NCBI GenBank assembly: GCA_947243795.1
Contig: OX365942.1
Coordinates: 620,001-684,000 of the forward strand
DNA: 64,000 nucleotides
From: Saccharomyces uvarum
Taxonomy: Eukaryota > Ascomycota > Saccharomycetes > Saccharomycetales > Saccharomycetaceae
Direction: 5' to 3'
Shown: piece after piece, positions 9,483 to 21,989 of the stretch
Numbering within the stretch: the stretch's first letter is position 1
How the letters are laid out: every line of letters starts with the position of its first letter
Program-made: the position numbers and the translations under genes
The notes under the pieces: generated by a model
Seen by the model: only the letters and a program-made list of their open reading frames with translations
Databases searched by the model: none
Told to the model about the DNA's origin: nothing

Positions 9483-12400
9483 TTAACTGAATACGTCTGC
9501 TTGTTCGGCTTCTAATTCTTCATCGCCTGCCAGCTCGTTGAACTGTAAAAAGTGCACGGGACGATGCATTTCATTATAAAATTCCAGAGGAATACCATAC
9601 TTCAAATTGTAGTCACCTTCTGGATCAAAGGCTGTGCCCATAAATGTGTAATTCCAAACGTTTCTTGATGGAATTATGAAGTTACCCATGATACGGTCAG
9701 AAAGTAGTAATTGAGCATGCGTGCTGAAAGTGGGTTCAAACCCTTCGGATAGTACGTTTGTTACGTCCTTGTTCTCTTCTCCCCATTGATAACCGTCATC
9801 AGTTAGATTGTATGCACTTAACGATACGGATCCTGGGGCTGAAAAGATGGAAATATCAATGCAATCTCTTTTTTTGTCTGCAAAAAGTTTAGAATGCGTT
9901 GTTACTTCAGACGCTGTCATAAATTTGAGGTCTTCAGTTTGAGTATGAACCCAACCTAGCAATTCTAGGCCCTCGGTATCCGGCAGGGTTGTAAGTTCAG
10001 GGATGTTGCTTATTTGGACGGACCCTACGCGACCCAATTGAGGCACTAAAACAACAGTCTTGATTTCCTTTACCTTCGGATGATCTTTAGCCGCTTTACC
10101 GTAAATAAAGGCAGCCACCTGGATTTTCACATCAGATATCTCAATAAATTTCTTTAATAAATTTCTTGGAAGCACATAGACATTCTGCTCCTCTACAAAA
10201 TCATCAGCAGAGATATAAGTGTTTTTCAACCTCAAATGTAATAATGTATTGGCGATGGCAGATTTTCTCCACTCGTTCTTCGAGCTAAATGTTTGGTTTT
10301 CGTAATCAGCAGAAGCTACCACGACGATTTCCTCACCTTGCGCGTTGATAGTCTTGGTCTTCATAACAGTTGATGCACCTACAGTTTCTTCGTCATTTTG
10401 CTTTTCAGCCCTAGCTGCCTCCAATTCAGCCATTTTTTGTCTCTTCACAGATGGCGCCTTGATATTTTGCCCCAATATGATATCCTTAATTTCAGTTTGA
10501 GTTAAGGCAGATATATTGACATTGTACTTTTTACCGTATTCTGTTAATATTAAATCTCTCATTTGAGACTCAATATTAATCCATTGTTCGTCAGAGAATG
10601 ATGGCCATAAATGGTACGATTTGATAGTGATCGTTGGGTCACTGAGTAAAATCATCTTTGCACTTTCTTCATTTGTCTTCAAAGCTCTCAACAGTAATGT
10701 AAGTCTAGAAAACGCTGTATACGACGAAATACGTTCCAACCAATCATCGTAGATATTGAAAAGAACCATTTGAGGTTCAGTAGCTTTCATGACAACATCA
10801 GAAAGTTTATCTATTGACATCGCAGCCGAAAATGGCAACCTAAGTTCTGTAGGCCTGATTGCTATGTTAGGAAAGTCAAGCATGTGAACTTCTAAGGGAT
10901 CTAGCATTGCCTTTCTCGTGACTATAATTTGTTTTGGTTGTTCTTCTTTGGGTAAAGACCTTACAAGAGCACTAACTTCTTCGGCGGTTTTCCATTTTGC
11001 TAACTGACTCAGACGCTTTTGACCAGCCCATACAGAAGTATGGATGATTTTCAGAAACAAATGGCCAGTCTTAGGGTTTAAAGTGAATATACAACCATTG
11101 ATTGCCTTTGTAGCAACGTTTCCTTCAAAAGTCTTGTGGACAGTAACTCTATAAACATTAGTGTCATCCACAAAAAGTTTTATATCGTTATTGAACAGTT
11201 CTGCATAGTTTGAAGAGTTCAAAAATGGTTCCTGTACACTAGATTGATATATTTGAAGACCTTTTCTAATACGCTCACGAAGAACATACAATGCTGGATT
11301 AGCTTTCATAATCGTTCTCATGCTATTTTGTACCAACGGCTTTAATCCGTTAAACCAGTTACCATAAGCATCGTACATATTATAAGCCAAATCGATACCA
11401 ATCATGACACCAGTTGGTGAGGGATACATGCTAACGTTATCCGTCGTATAGTCAAGGAATTTTGCTCTCACATAACGAGATATATCGTGGGAATCGTAAT
11501 CACCATATCTCAATTGCACATCAAACCACATCTTATTGGTAACCACACCCTTAAAGTTATCGTTAGTTTCATGTAATAAGGAAGGTTTCGAAACTTCCCA
11601 TTCATAGACACTATCCATGGTGACATCAGCGGCGGATGAGTTCATTTTGTATGATTTACGGGGATGGACGGTTTCCTTCGATACATATTCAATTTGCAGA
11701 ACATCTAATTCCCCGTCAAGTATCTGACAAATATCGAAGACTATACTTTCGTGTATTTTTTGCCACAAGTGAGCACGAAATATTTGAATTAGAGATATCT
11801 TTAGTGTAGGAATTTTACCGTGGAGAAAAATACCAGTCAAATCTAGTTGTACTAGGAAACCAACATAAACATTTGCTCTATTGATAGTTGGCGACCACCA
11901 TAGAGTAAACCTACGATTCGGAATTTGGCTTAAACCTGTTCTTTGAGCATGAGTTAACTTTTTAAATTGCATAGAATCCTCAAAACCGGAAGCTTTTTCC
12001 CAAAACAGACCTTCCCATGAATTAAACCCAGTTCCCTTGAATAGAGTATGTTCCAAAATCGTTTCAATACCGCCGAGCGCTTGGATAACATCGGTTCTAT
12101 ACGCATTCAAATTCCACAACTTACCATCGTGGTGTGAGTTTGTCCACCAAAATGGACTGTTTCTCTCTAATGAGTACTGCTTGAACTCTCTACGGATTCT
12201 GTGACCTCTGTCATAAGCCAGGGTGTGTCTATCTTTTTGAAATAGCGTACTAATACGCGGTATACCACGATCCCATGATCCTTCCAGTTCTTCAAAGGCC
12301 AGTCTTCTATTTTGCTGAATAGCTTCTTGTCTTTTAGTTGCATATTCGGCCCATACCCTCTGAGAGTCCAAAAATTCATTTTCCCAAGTAGTTATATAAC

Positions 12401-15400
12401 GGAAAATCGTGGGAATCAATTTTTCGTCCTCATGTGTCATACCAGCACGAAAATGTGTGATTCCAGTATCAGTTTGTTTTGACCAGCTTAAGTCTGATGC
12501 AGGAATTAGAATATGGGAAGCACTAATCATACCTAAACCACCAAGTTCCTTTGGTGTATAGAAAACGGCGGGTGGAAATCTTGTTGGCATTTTTGAATTT
12601 AGGCCCAGTTTGACTCGATTTTGAATTCGTGTCTCTCCTTTTACAAGAATATCTAGCAAAGGTTCTGTTGCTACAATAGCTTCTCTGAAGTAAGTGAAAA
12701 GGGATATTAAAGAAGTGTTCCATTTTGCCGCGACTTTCGTGAAAGTAGTGGAACCGGACGCCATTAATATGCCTCTTATTCTGCTGTCAAATTTATCAAT
12801 TTCTTCTTGAGATACCTTTAAGTACGCTTTTGCTGTTCTTTGCTTTGTTTGTTCGTCGACTAAATCCCAAACACCCTCGTCATTGGAAATTACTTCTTCC
12901 ATCCTTTGTCTCGGTAAAATTCTAACCTCAAAGCCACACATAGAGAAAAGTAAATTTGGATTGTTTTTACTATACACTGAAACAAATGCATTTTCCCATT
13001 TTATGGATGTCAGTGAAGTAGGCACTCTGCCTTGCACTTCCCAAAACACTGCACGTCCTAGATTTACATCTTGGCGGATTAACCTCATGCGTGAGTCCTT
13101 AGGCCAGCATTTTCTGTTATTGTATCCGATGCTGTTTTCAAAGTTTGGATCTGGGTTTTCCGCTAGATATTCATCAGCCAGTTCATTTGCCTCGCCTTCT
13201 TCAAAGTGAAAGACCATATAAATGCGATCCAAATATCTAGTATAGAGCCTGATCGGATGTGTCTTTTCTGTTTCTCTGCTTTTGAATTGCATAAAATCAT
13301 TTGGATTGTTGGCAGGGCCAGCCAAATCGGCAGCCCTTTCTTGGCCCAATAATAAGAGATCAATAACTAGTCCATAATATTGGAATATAAAGGAGGCAAA
13401 CTGTAATCCACGTACTAAACCATATTTGTTAACGTGACTCATATCCTTAAAGTTAATGATAACATTATTTTTTGCAGTGATGTAGTCAGCAATATTTGGG
13501 TCCACAATCAGACGAAGTAATCTATTTAACAAAGTAAAATCAATTTTTTCAGCCATTTCCCCTAACGTGGTTTCAAGCAAAACTGTGGATTGACCTTTAG
13601 ATACATCCCAAATGTCAGATAGATTGTTTATGCCTTGAGACCACTTGTATACCAGAAGAGGCGGGATCTCTGAATCACTTGGTTTTATCCAGTTGGGGAA
13701 AAGCTTTCTTTGATCGGCTTCGTACCATAAATACTGGTCAAGATATGCATCGGTAATTTTTTCCAAGGGATCGACTGTATAAACAGGAGAGATATTTTGA
13801 TAATTTTCCATCATAGTCAAATCAACAGGCTTAAAGACACGTTGCGTCAACAAGTATTTTTTAATTCTATTCAAGGTATCGTGAGGATTATCATAAGCTT
13901 CCTCTATTAATGCTAATTCTTCCCTTTCAGATGCATTCAAACGTACTTTTGATGCATAAACGTCCTTTAGATTTTCTAATGCAAGCACCAAAATTTTGGT
14001 ATCGTTTTTGTAAGTTAGAGGTGGAAATGGGATTGGTGAAAAACTCCTCGATTCCAGCCAGTCCACCATAACAGAAAAGATAGCTGTCGCTTCTTTGGGT
14101 GTAATTTCAGGACCACTTTTCTGTATCTGCTTTTGACGTTCCTGCTCATGTTTGATCCAAAGCCTCGTTAAGCGCCCTAGGTTTTTCTTGACAATAGTCT
14201 TTTCTACATGAGCGCCGCGCTTTATGCGTTCCCGGTTATAATGAGCCGCAGATACCCATGCGTCAGCCTTAGCCTTTATATACCGCTCAATTATCTTTTT
14301 GATGGGAGCCGGCATACCAGGAACATCCCAAGGAATATTAGCTTTCCAACACCTCCAAGCTTCACTTAAATGTTGTAAAATAGTTCTCGCCTTCTTTTGT
14401 CGAATGCTCTCGGGCATCATTTCTAGAATGTCATCCATGACCGAGTTTCTCAACTCAAGATCGTAGTATGCATCGAGTCTTTGTTTAGTTGTAGTTTTAA
14501 CTACTTCATTGGAACGCCCCTCAAATTGACGGGTGATTAGGTTACCAATATATCTTTCGAGCAAGGGTATGGTACCTCTTAGGAAGCTTAGCCACACCCT
14601 CCACGCGGGTTGCCAAAATCCACAGCCAGGCCCTTTACCCAGATTTTTATTGAATTTGTAGTATATGACGTGTTTCAAATCTTTGCATGCACGAATTTGG
14701 TGCATTACTTTATATTTATAACGGTAGATACCAGTTAATTGTCCTAAGTGGTTGAAAATATAATGTATACCATCAGCTAATTGGAAAGCATCAACATTTC
14801 CTAATCTAAACTGCACGTGTGTATCCACAATCAACTTCATCATTTTCAATAACTCTCGCATTAAATGGAATGAGTTTCCAAGTCTTGACTTCTTACGCTC
14901 TTTTGTTGTCAAAGTTTTCGTTGGTTTTAAATTGAAATTATAATCGAGATGTAAATAAGTCAGGCCTTTTCTATGAATTAACAGATTTAGCATATTGTGT
15001 CCTTGGCGACATAACTGGAGCCCTGCTTCTACCCAGTCAATCGTTGTTTGTTGAAAATATTTGGTGTTTTTTAGGTTCTTCAATAATTTAACTTTGTTGT
15101 GGTTTGTAGGCGGAGTAGTGTGTAATTCATTAAGAACGTAATTTTTTAATAGTTTTTGATAGGATACCCTAACCTTAACAGGATATTCTTCATCAGGATG
15201 CTGTAAGAACCATTTTTTAGCCAAGGCAACATCTTGTGCCCTTACCATCTTCCCTTGAGTTCTGTTAAAAGGGAAAGGGGAATTGTATAATGCAATGGCA
15301 TCTTTTGTAGTAGGTAAAACAAACTCTTCTTCCTCAGCCATGATAGGTACGAAATTTTCCGGTAGAGAAAAACTTTCAATCTCTTCTGCGTTTAACTCGC

Positions 15401-16733
15401 TGCTGAATTTTGACGTCTTATCACCATAAAGGGGTATTGGATTCAAGGACGGATCAAAAAAGAATGCGGGTGTATCATGGTCCTCATAGTTCTGAATAAT
15501 ACATGACACTGGATTGTTGTACCAGGGTATCTGCACTGAACGGGGCCTTGAATTATATAAATGAGGAAATGCTACCCTGTATTCGCTTCTTATCGGAACT
15601 CTAAATATCACTCTATCTATCAAATTAAATTCATTGTAGTCTTCATCTTCCTCTCTTGGATATAACGGTTCGAATTTAGGACCACCGGGAATTGCATTAT
15701 TAAGAGCTTTCCCATTTAAAAAAGATTTCTTATCGAAAAGATAATAGTAGTTTTTATCTGTAATTTCATCTCTTAATGGCGTTGATAGCCTATATAAGTT
15801 TGTCATTTCAGGTAGTTCAAAATTCCACTTTTTATAGGATGTACCATTGACTTTGTTACTATCTTCCTCCAAAGGCCGGGAATCATAGAGCCAATCTTTG
15901 ACGAATTCGTCATCCTGAGAGTCTAATGGAAGATTTATAGGGTCCAAGGGTTCAATGTTTTCTATATGCTGTTCATATGATAAAGGCGGTTCGTCATCAT
16001 CAAAAGGTGGGAATCTCATTCTTTTGAAGTGAGTTCTATCTCGCTTTTCTCTTCTCATAGCTATCCACATGGCAGACCATTGAGCTGTGTACACAGGCTC
16101 TATGACTCTTGGTGTTTCATTCACAAAGGTTATTGCTCCTGAGGTATGGTACAAAACCTTTACTTCTTTAGCTTGCTCCCATGGCTGAGGCATGTTCTCT
16201 AGTAATTTTAGAATGGCGTGTGGTAAATATTTTAGAGCGCCTAAAAAGGCTTTCTTATCCGTATTGTACATCTTTGAAGCCATGTCACTATGATTGTTAA
16301 TAATCTTTCTCAAATGCTCAGGAGGCATTTCGGCTTTGGGAGTATATAAACTGCTTTTGGCAGCCTTTTTGACCGTTTTTTTCTGGCGTTTTCTTTCTTT
16401 ACTAGTAATAGACGACCCCTTCAATGTGTTCAATTTCCTTTTTCCGTGTAGTTGGTTAATTATTTTTGTGGTGTTCTCGAGTCCATCGATGTCTGAAGGA
16501 GGTGGAGGTGGTGGCGGTAAAGCGGTCTCTAAAGGTGGCTCTATATTTACTTCAAAGTCACCTGGAGGTGGTGGCGGGGGTGGGGGAGGTGGAAAAAATG
16601 CATCATCACTATTTGGTGGCTGTATTAAAGAATTGTCTGGTTCTCCAAGCTCATATCCAGGTGGCGGAGGTGGTGGTGGTGGTAAGTCTTCATGTTCTTC
16701 AAAACCAGGTGGAGGCGGCGGTATTCCACTCAT
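9483..16733 (-). CDS. PRP8: U5 snRNP splicing factor Prp8
   Basis: A 2416-residue protein against 2413 in S. cerevisiae. Prp8 is the central scaffold of the spliceosome: it contacts U5, U6, both splice sites and the branch site, and regulates the Brr2 helicase. The N-terminal ~90 residues hold four proline runs; the rest is almost unchanged from S. cerevisiae. Segments recognised include the PRO8NT core, the reverse-transcriptase-like and linker domains (for example [20 protein letters not shown]), the RNase H-like domain and the C-terminal Jab1/MPN domain, which ends in the acidic tail [11 protein letters not shown]. The start at 16733 ([11 protein letters not shown]) matches the known N-terminus. 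Differences from S. cerevisiae cluster in the proline-rich head and around residues 430-470. Confidence 0.99.
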   Translation of the reverse strand: MSGIPPPPPGFEEHEDLPPPPPPPPGYELGEPDNSLIQPPNSDDAFFPPPPPPPPPPGDFEVNIEPPLETALPPPPPPPSDIDGLENTTKIINQLHGKRKLNTLKGSSITSKERKRQKKTVKKAAKSSLYTPKAEMPPEHLRKIINNHSDMASKMYNTDKKAFLGALKYLPHAILKLLENMPQPWEQAKEVKVLYHTSGAITFVNETPRVIEPVYTAQWSAMWIAMRREKRDRTHFKRMRFPPFDDDEPPLSYEQHIENIEPLDPINLPLDSQDDEFVKDWLYDSRPLEEDSNKVNGTSYKKWNFELPEMTNLYRLSTPLRDEITDKNYYYLFDKKSFLNGKALNNAIPGGPKFEPLYPREEDEDYNEFNLIDRVIFRVPIRSEYRVAFPHLYNSRPRSVQIPWYNNPVSCIIQNYEDHDTPAFFFDPSLNPIPLYGDKTSKFSSELNAEEIESFSLPENFVPIMAEEEEFVLPTTKDAIALYNSPFPFNRTQGKMVRAQDVALAKKWFLQHPDEEYPVKVRVSYQKLLKNYVLNELHTTPPTNHNKVKLLKNLKNTKYFQQTTIDWVEAGLQLCRQGHNMLNLLIHRKGLTYLHLDYNFNLKPTKTLTTKERKKSRLGNSFHLMRELLKMMKLIVDTHVQFRLGNVDAFQLADGIHYIFNHLGQLTGIYRYKYKVMHQIRACKDLKHVIYYKFNKNLGKGPGCGFWQPAWRVWLSFLRGTIPLLERYIGNLITRQFEGRSNEVVKTTTKQRLDAYYDLELRNSVMDDILEMMPESIRQKKARTILQHLSEAWRCWKANIPWDVPGMPAPIKKIIERYIKAKADAWVSAAHYNRERIKRGAHVEKTIVKKNLGRLTRLWIKHEQERQKQIQKSGPEITPKEATAIFSVMVDWLESRSFSPIPFPPLTYKNDTKILVLALENLKDVYASKVRLNASEREELALIEEAYDNPHDTLNRIKKYLLTQRVFKPVDLTMMENYQNISPVYTVDPLEKITDAYLDQYLWYEADQRKLFPNWIKPSDSEIPPLLVYKWSQGINNLSDIWDVSKGQSTVLLETTLGEMAEKIDFTLLNRLLRLIVDPNIADYITAKNNVIINFKDMSHVNKYGLVRGLQFASFIFQYYGLVIDLLLLGQERAADLAGPANNPNDFMQFKSRETEKTHPIRLYTRYLDRIYMVFHFEEGEANELADEYLAENPDPNFENSIGYNNRKCWPKDSRMRLIRQDVNLGRAVFWEVQGRVPTSLTSIKWENAFVSVYSKNNPNLLFSMCGFEVRILPRQRMEEVISNDEGVWDLVDEQTKQRTAKAYLKVSQEEIDKFDSRIRGILMASGSTTFTKVAAKWNTSLISLFTYFREAIVATEPLLDILVKGETRIQNRVKLGLNSKMPTRFPPAVFYTPKELGGLGMISASHILIPASDLSWSKQTDTGITHFRAGMTHEDEKLIPTIFRYITTWENEFLDSQRVWAEYATKRQEAIQQNRRLAFEELEGSWDRGIPRISTLFQKDRHTLAYDRGHRIRREFKQYSLERNSPFWWTNSHHDGKLWNLNAYRTDVIQALGGIETILEHTLFKGTGFNSWEGLFWEKASGFEDSMQFKKLTHAQRTGLSQIPNRRFTLWWSPTINRANVYVGFLVQLDLTGIFLHGKIPTLKISLIQIFRAHLWQKIHESIVFDICQILDGELDVLQIEYVSKETVHPRKSYKMNSSAADVTMDSVYEWEVSKPSLLHETNDNFKGVVTNKMWFDVQLRYGDYDSHDISRYVRAKFLDYTTDNVSMYPSPTGVMIGIDLAYNMYDAYGNWFNGLKPLVQNSMRTIMKANPALYVLRERIRKGLQIYQSSVQEPFLNSSNYAELFNNDIKLFVDDTNVYRVTVHKTFEGNVATKAINGCIFTLNPKTGHLFLKIIHTSVWAGQKRLSQLAKWKTAEEVSALVRSLPKEEQPKQIIVTRKAMLDPLEVHMLDFPNIAIRPTELRLPFSAAMSIDKLSDVVMKATEPQMVLFNIYDDWLERISSYTAFSRLTLLLRALKTNEESAKMILLSDPTITIKSYHLWPSFSDEQWINIESQMRDLILTEYGKKYNVNISALTQTEIKDIILGQNIKAPSVKRQKMAELEAARAEKQNDEETVGASTVMKTKTINAQGEEIVVVASADYENQTFSSKNEWRKSAIANTLLHLRLKNTYISADDFVEEQNVYVLPRNLLKKFIEISDVKIQVAAFIYGKAAKDHPKVKEIKTVVLVPQLGRVGSVQISNIPELTTLPDTEGLELLGWVHTQTEDLKFMTASEVTTHSKLFADKKRDCIDISIFSAPGSVSLSAYNLTDDGYQWGEENKDVTNVLSEGFEPTFSTHAQLLLSDRIMGNFIIPSRNVWNYTFMGTAFDPEGDYNLKYGIPLEFYNEMHRPVHFLQFNELAGDEELEAEQADVFS
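16498..16721 (+). repeat. Four G-rich tracts opposite the proline codons of PRP8
   Basis: The plus strand carries G-rich runs at about 16498-16518, 16564-16592, 16660-16682 and 16708-16721, made of GGTGGN and GGGGG units. They are complementary to CCN proline codons near the 5' end of PRP8. The second tract has enough closely spaced G runs to form a G-quadruplex on the template strand. The proline runs are also present in S. cerevisiae, with different lengths as I recall. Confidence 0.7.
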
Positions 16734-16990
16734 CTTTTTTCAATCTCTTTGACGCAATATAAAATGCAGTAAAATAATCACCTCTATGGTATCTAAATTG
16801 CACTTCTCACAGAGAAATTTATTACAACTGGTCTGTTTCTTCTTTTACGCTAGCTCAAAATGACTTCTCATACATAGGTCATATAAGTAACTATTTATCC
16901 GCGCATCTATAAAAATTTCGTATCATTCGGTACGTAAATGCAATAATTGTATGGCTACAAAATGGAGCGTATAGTAATATATCTGTTCTC

Positions 16991-18871
16991 TTACATATGC
17001 CTTCTACACTCTCGAGCTAGCATGCGAGCCTCTTCAATTTCCTGAGACGTTCCACTAGACACTCCCATGGCGTAATCGTATGCTAGTTGATAGTTGCCTA
17101 CTTTTATCTCAAACACAGCTAGCCAGAGCCTTGCCTTGACGGTTTCATCTGTCACTACACCTTCCAGAAATTCTTCCACATCCACACACTTTGTCATAAA
17201 CTTCTTACACTCTTGTAGATCTTCAAGTTCTTCGTATAATTGTGCTAATCGGTAATATATCGAAGTATTTTGATCAACCGTTTGTGAAGCCTTTATGGAT
17301 CTCTTGTAACATTTTATAGCTTCGAGTTTGTTTCCTGTTTTATTATAACACTCTCCCAACACTTGCCAAATCCGACGATCCCATGGTTTTAAAGTACATG
17401 CTTTCTGAAAATAGTAAAGAGAATATAGGTGCATGTCCAGGAGCGCATAGGCTTGCCCCAATCCGAACCATGCTTTAAAGTCTCGAGGACAGATATCGAC
17501 TGCCCGACGGTAGCACTCGATCGCAGCATGAGAATTGCTTAGTTCGACAAATTCGTGGCCCATCAAGGTCCATGCGTTAGTGGTTTTCTTGTCTAATGTA
17601 AGAGCTCGACGGAAATACATAATGGATTTTTCATGTTCTTGTCGAGCACTGTAATAATTGGCTATGATACAGCATGTTTCTGGTCTAAACCTATCTATTT
17701 GAGAGACAAACTGGGCCAAGTATGCTAACTTTGAATTCTTCTGCATGACATACAGAATATTCGAATATGTTTCTAAATCATTAAGCCGGTATGGATCTTG
17801 CTTAACAATTTCATCGAATCGGCCTTCTGCGGTAACATAATCCAGATTGTTATAGCTAATGGTGGCGTTATATGCTTTCAAAAAAGTGAAATTGGGGAAT
17901 ACCTGTAGCAAAAATTCTAGATCCTCAAAGTAATCTTCCAATTGCCCATTGAGTTCTTCAAATACTTTCAGTTTGAAAAACTTGATCATTATATTAAATT
18001 CTATTGTTCTCTGGCTACCAAGATTTTCTGATAATTTGAATTGGAAATTCTGATATAGATAATTATTTAGAAGCAATGCATCGTCGACTTTCTGTAAACA
18101 GTCCATCAATTCTAACCAGCAGGACCAGTTAAATGAATAACAACTCAGAGATTTCAGGAAAGATGACATGGCTTTAGAAGTGTTTTTTTCCTGTTTTAAG
18201 GTAACTCCCCGTAAGTAATATAATAGCGCCAGTCCCAAGTCAGCCTCGTCATCGTCTATTTTCACTTCATAAACCTCCAGAAAAGCATTTATCTCCTTTA
18301 AAATAGATGATATATTTGATTGTGTCTCATGCTCACTAGTAATCATCCCTGGATTGCTACGTTGATGTCCACCTTGGTTCATGTCGTCATTACCATTACC
18401 ATCACCATCTTTATCCGCCCTGTACGTTCCGTCAGCAAACTTCCCGGTAGTTAAGACATTTTCCATATTTTCTTGACTTTTCTTATCCCATGACAGAAAT
18501 TTACTGTATAATTTCAAGAACTTCAGATATGGATTGGAAACATCTTTTAGGAAAAAAACACATCGATCAAACTCTTTAGCATCAAATAATGCAGAACCGA
18601 GGAGGTAGAGGTCGTACTCGGACTCTGATAGCCCAAACCCGTTTTGTGGTACTTGAAAGCTTTGCTTCGGTACACTTAGCTTATTCCTCAGCGGGGATTC
18701 ATCCATCAAGGATTGTGACCGATCGACATCGATAGGTTCGGCAAGCCCCACTAGTGCCTCTGCTGCCCACTTCGAGGAGCCGTACAGCTTCCATCGTGAC
18801 AATTCTGTGACAGCCTTTCGTAGTTGTATACGTATGTCTTGTACTATTTTGTCCTGACCCTCGTCATTCAT
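16991..18871 (-). CDS. CDC23: Anaphase-promoting complex subunit Cdc23 (APC8)
   Basis: A 626-residue protein, the same length as S. cerevisiae Cdc23 (YHR166C). It is a structural TPR subunit of the anaphase-promoting complex, the ubiquitin ligase that marks securin and cyclins for destruction. The N-terminal ~150 residues are family-specific. From about residue 370 a series of TPR units is readable (for example YFRRALTLDKKTTNAWTLMG, AIECYRRAVDICPRDFKAWF and YYFQKACTLKPWDRRIWQVL). A low-complexity acidic insert (DKDGDGNGNDDMNQGG) lies near residues 155-170. Its promoter is shared with THP2, which is transcribed away from it. Confidence 0.98.
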   Translation of the reverse strand: MNDEGQDKIVQDIRIQLRKAVTELSRWKLYGSSKWAAEALVGLAEPIDVDRSQSLMDESPLRNKLSVPKQSFQVPQNGFGLSESEYDLYLLGSALFDAKEFDRCVFFLKDVSNPYLKFLKLYSKFLSWDKKSQENMENVLTTGKFADGTYRADKDGDGNGNDDMNQGGHQRSNPGMITSEHETQSNISSILKEINAFLEVYEVKIDDDEADLGLALLYYLRGVTLKQEKNTSKAMSSFLKSLSCYSFNWSCWLELMDCLQKVDDALLLNNYLYQNFQFKLSENLGSQRTIEFNIMIKFFKLKVFEELNGQLEDYFEDLEFLLQVFPNFTFLKAYNATISYNNLDYVTAEGRFDEIVKQDPYRLNDLETYSNILYVMQKNSKLAYLAQFVSQIDRFRPETCCIIANYYSARQEHEKSIMYFRRALTLDKKTTNAWTLMGHEFVELSNSHAAIECYRRAVDICPRDFKAWFGLGQAYALLDMHLYSLYYFQKACTLKPWDRRIWQVLGECYNKTGNKLEAIKCYKRSIKASQTVDQNTSIYYRLAQLYEELEDLQECKKFMTKCVDVEEFLEGVVTDETVKARLWLAVFEIKVGNYQLAYDYAMGVSSGTSQEIEEARMLARECRRHM

Positions 18872-19173
18872 GGTTTTGAAAATCTGTTCGGCCTACTTTC
18901 AACCACTGAGTGTTTTAAATCCAAGTCCTAAGGCGTTAATGCTCTAAACTCTTTTTGTCTAGTCAAAAAATATAGTAGAATTTGATGTGAACGCTACTAA
19001 CATTTAGAGATGTTTATTTACCCGAATTATAATTCTCGGCTTATTGAAAAATACTGAAGAATACTGAAAAAGTTAATGGAGAGCTGCCAACTTTTGAAGA
19101 ATACCATGCAAAATAAAGGCCCGGCGTACTAGTATTTCAGTTTTAGCAGTATTGTAATCATCAAATGGTGGTC
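18872..19173. promoter_or_regulatory. Divergent CDC23/THP2 promoter
   Basis: About 300 bp separate the two divergent start codons. It contains a Reb1-type core (19018-19024). No TATA box of the TATAWAW form is obvious close to either start, as is common for yeast housekeeping genes. Confidence 0.6.
19018..19024 (+). promoter_or_regulatory. Putative Reb1 site (TTACCCG)
   Basis: An exact match to the Reb1 core TTACCCG in the middle of the CDC23/THP2 divergent promoter, 156 bp from the THP2 start codon. Reb1 is a general regulatory factor that clears nucleosomes at such promoters. Assigned by motif and position only. Confidence 0.5.
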
Positions 19174-19959
19174 ATGACAGGAGAAGAAGGACGTACGTAT
19201 TTCGAGTCTCTTTGCGAAGAAGAGCAGAGTCTGCAGGAAAGCCAAACGAACCTATTGAATATTCTCGATACACTAGAAGCACTGACAAACCCTGAATCCT
19301 CGGATGATTCACTCACCGAGTCCCTAAAAACCCTACCTGCTTTACACGAAGAGTTACTCAAGAGTTCCATTCGTCTGCGATACGATAAATATCAGACGAG
19401 AGAAGCACAGCTCTTGGAGGATGCGGAATCCGGAAGGGATATCTCAGCGGGGGTACAGAATCGAAAGACAATTAGTGAGTACTATACCACTTTTGAACAA
19501 TTGAATAGGGACACTTTAAGATATATAAATTTACTGAAAAGACTGTCCGTTGATTTGGCCAAACAGGTAGAGATGTCTGATCCGTTAGTGACAGAATATG
19601 AAGTGGATAACTGGGGCCCGTCTGAGAAACTGCAGGGTATCCTTGAGCAGTACTGCGCACCGGAAACCGATATACGTGGCGTCGATGCTCAAATTAAAAA
19701 CTATCTAGACCAAATTAAGATGGCACGTGCAAAGTTTGGCTTAGAAAATAAATACTCTTTGAAGGAAAACCTCTCCAGCTTGACTAAGGAACTAAACCAT
19801 TGGAGAAAAGAGTGGGACGACATAGAAATGCTTATGTTTGGCGATGATGCACATTCCATGAAAAAAATGATTCAGAAGATAGACTCATTGAAATCCAAAA
19901 TAGAATCACCGTCTGAAAGCAACCCCAAAGACGCAGAAGGCGACATTTTGTTAGAGTAA
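19174..19959 (+). CDS. THP2: THO complex subunit Thp2
   Basis: A 261-residue protein from the second ATG (19174, MTGEEGRTYFESL), which matches the S. cerevisiae start. An in-frame ATG three codons upstream (19165) would add MVV. Thp2 belongs to THO (Hpr1, Tho2, Mft1, Thp2), which couples transcription elongation to mRNA export and prevents R-loops. The sequence is almost entirely helical with heptad patterns (residues 1-60, 95-135 and 175-250). The block ILEQYCAPETDIRGVDAQIK and the segment DDIEMLMFGDDAHSMKKMIQ are unchanged from S. cerevisiae as I recall. The acidic C-terminus is more variable. Confidence 0.96.
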   Translation: MTGEEGRTYFESLCEEEQSLQESQTNLLNILDTLEALTNPESSDDSLTESLKTLPALHEELLKSSIRLRYDKYQTREAQLLEDAESGRDISAGVQNRKTISEYYTTFEQLNRDTLRYINLLKRLSVDLAKQVEMSDPLVTEYEVDNWGPSEKLQGILEQYCAPETDIRGVDAQIKNYLDQIKMARAKFGLENKYSLKENLSSLTKELNHWRKEWDDIEMLMFGDDAHSMKKMIQKIDSLKSKIESPSESNPKDAEGDILLE

Positions 19960-20197
19960 GCACATTCCATTATACCATACTGCACTATTTAGATTGACTT
20001 ATACGTTCTTGTTAAATGGAAGGATGTATTATTTTTCAGGCCTTGTTAATATGCTTTTTTATTCATGTACATTTTTCGCGAAGTATAATAATGAGAAAAA
20101 TGTGATGTTTTATTCAGCAAGTAGTATAAATAGATACATAAAAATAAAAAAAGTAAAAAGACCATTAGGTATTTAGGCTTCAACCTAATAGTGAAAT

Positions 20198-21760
20198 ATG
20201 ACAATAGTCCGGTCTAGCTTCTTTAGAAGGCAGCCATGGTGTAGAGGACGCTTTCCAAGACTATACTCGACAAAGGTTCCAGATAATGCACCGAGAGCGG
20301 CTGACAACGAACAATGGTTGGAAACCCTGAGACATACAACACCGGCAAAACAGGGAAGGCAGAGGCCTGGTCATGGTAACGGTCAAACAGACTTGTTTGA
20401 AGTTCCATTGGGCAATGTAACATCTATCAACTATCTACAACGGTATAACAAACACAAGCATAGCCAGGGCAATTTCGTTGATGTTCGAATAGTGAAATGT
20501 AGAAGCGGTGTTGGTGGAAGCGGAGCTGTCTCATTTTTTAGAGATGCAGGAAGGTCGATTGGCCCTCCAGATGGCGGAGATGGTGGCGCCGGTGGTAGTA
20601 TTTATGTTCAAGCGGTAGCTGGATTGGGATCTTTGGCGAAGATGAAGACGACATATATTGGTGACGATGGAGAGGCTGGTGCTGCCAGGCAGTTAGATGG
20701 TGTGAACGGCAAAGATATTTTGATACAAGTTCCTGTAGGTACCGTTGTAAAGTGGTGCTTACCACCTCAAAAAGTTCGTGAACTCGTAGAAAAAGAATTA
20801 TGGAAAGATCAAGGTGCTACATTAAGATCTATATTGGCCTCTAAAACAGTTACTTTGAACAGTCCTAGCGGCTCAAATGGGAAAACGATACAACTATACC
20901 GCCAGGAAATGGCGGAAAGCTGGCTTTTTAAGGACAAGTCTAAGGAATATCATGACACTAAGGATTGGTTCAAGATTTTGCATAAGAAAATGGAAGCGTA
21001 TGACCACTCGTTGAAACAATCTGAAATATTCCACGATCGGTTTCCCCTAAGCGGACTCGATCTAGAACAGCCCATGTCCAAACCGGTGTGTCTGCTGAAA
21101 GGTGGTAAAGGTGGGCTCGGTAATATGCACTTTTTAACAAACGTGATCAGAAACCCAAGATTCTCCAAGCCTGGTAGAAATGGTTTGGAACAATACTTTC
21201 TGTTTGAATTAAAGAGCATCGCCGACCTTGGGTTGATTGGCTTACCTAATGCAGGCAAGTCTACGATACTGAATAAAATTTCTAATGCGAAACCGAAAAT
21301 TGGACATTGGCAGTTCACCACATTAAACCCCACTATTGGTACAGTTTCGTCGGGCTTTGGGCAAGATGTCTTCACTGTGGCTGATATTCCTGGAATAATC
21401 GAGGGCGCATCACTAGATAAAGGAATGGGTCTTGAGTTTTTGAGGCATATAGAACGTTCCAAGGGTTGGGTCTTTGTTCTGAACTTAGCTAACGAAGATC
21501 CGCTGAATGAATTGCTTTTGCTAATAGATGAAGTCGGCGGTCTAGAGAAGGTCAAGACGAAAAACGTATTGATCGTGTGTAACAAAGCCGATATCGACTT
21601 CGAAAACTCAAAATCATTGGCCAAATACCTACAAGTGGAACAATTTTCTAAAGGTCAAGAGTGGGATTGCCTTCCGATAAGCGCCCTCAAAGAAGAAAAC
21701 ATAGAAGTTTTAAAGCAAAAGTTGCTGCAATGTGCGCGCCAGACCCATGATGATAAGTAG
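20198..21760 (+). CDS. MTG2: Mitochondrial Obg-family GTPase Mtg2
   Basis: A 520-residue protein. The N-terminus (MTIVRSSFFRRQPWCRGRF) is basic, rich in R and S and lacks acidic residues, as expected for a mitochondrial targeting sequence. A glycine-rich Obg fold follows (SGVGGSGAVSFFRDAG, PPDGGDGGAGGSIYV, later LKGGKGGLGNMHF). The G domain has the P-loop GLPNAGKST near residue 347, the TLNPTIG switch region, DIPGIIEGA and CNKAD. In the family, Mtg2 binds the mitochondrial large ribosomal subunit and is needed for its assembly. An insert of about 90 residues divides the Obg fold, also seen in S. cerevisiae. The first in-frame ATG is used. Confidence 0.96.
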   Translation: MTIVRSSFFRRQPWCRGRFPRLYSTKVPDNAPRAADNEQWLETLRHTTPAKQGRQRPGHGNGQTDLFEVPLGNVTSINYLQRYNKHKHSQGNFVDVRIVKCRSGVGGSGAVSFFRDAGRSIGPPDGGDGGAGGSIYVQAVAGLGSLAKMKTTYIGDDGEAGAARQLDGVNGKDILIQVPVGTVVKWCLPPQKVRELVEKELWKDQGATLRSILASKTVTLNSPSGSNGKTIQLYRQEMAESWLFKDKSKEYHDTKDWFKILHKKMEAYDHSLKQSEIFHDRFPLSGLDLEQPMSKPVCLLKGGKGGLGNMHFLTNVIRNPRFSKPGRNGLEQYFLFELKSIADLGLIGLPNAGKSTILNKISNAKPKIGHWQFTTLNPTIGTVSSGFGQDVFTVADIPGIIEGASLDKGMGLEFLRHIERSKGWVFVLNLANEDPLNELLLLIDEVGGLEKVKTKNVLIVCNKADIDFENSKSLAKYLQVEQFSKGQEWDCLPISALKEENIEVLKQKLLQCARQTHDDK

Positions 21761-21989
21761 CTCTACGTCACTTGGCTTTTTCCCTTTCTACCTCTGCTCT
21801 ACCCCATCCAGCATAATCACAGTACTGAATTTTTCAAATCATAAAAGCCGTAAGAAGAGGGAAAATTTTTCACCTCATCGCGGACTGTAAATAGTAAATA
21901 AAAATGAATAATAACTCATCGTTTTATGTAAATAGTTTCGCAAAAGAAACCCCATCAGCCATACCATAGCAAATATAGACTTTCATAGC

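Noticed and set aside
16294-16762. Two glycine- and valine-rich plus-strand frames over the 5' end of PRP8
   Set aside because: These are antisense readings of the PRP8 proline codons.
20950-21624. 224-codon minus-strand frame inside MTG2
   Set aside because: Antisense shadow of a clearly conserved GTPase gene; the length follows from the codon pattern of MTG2.
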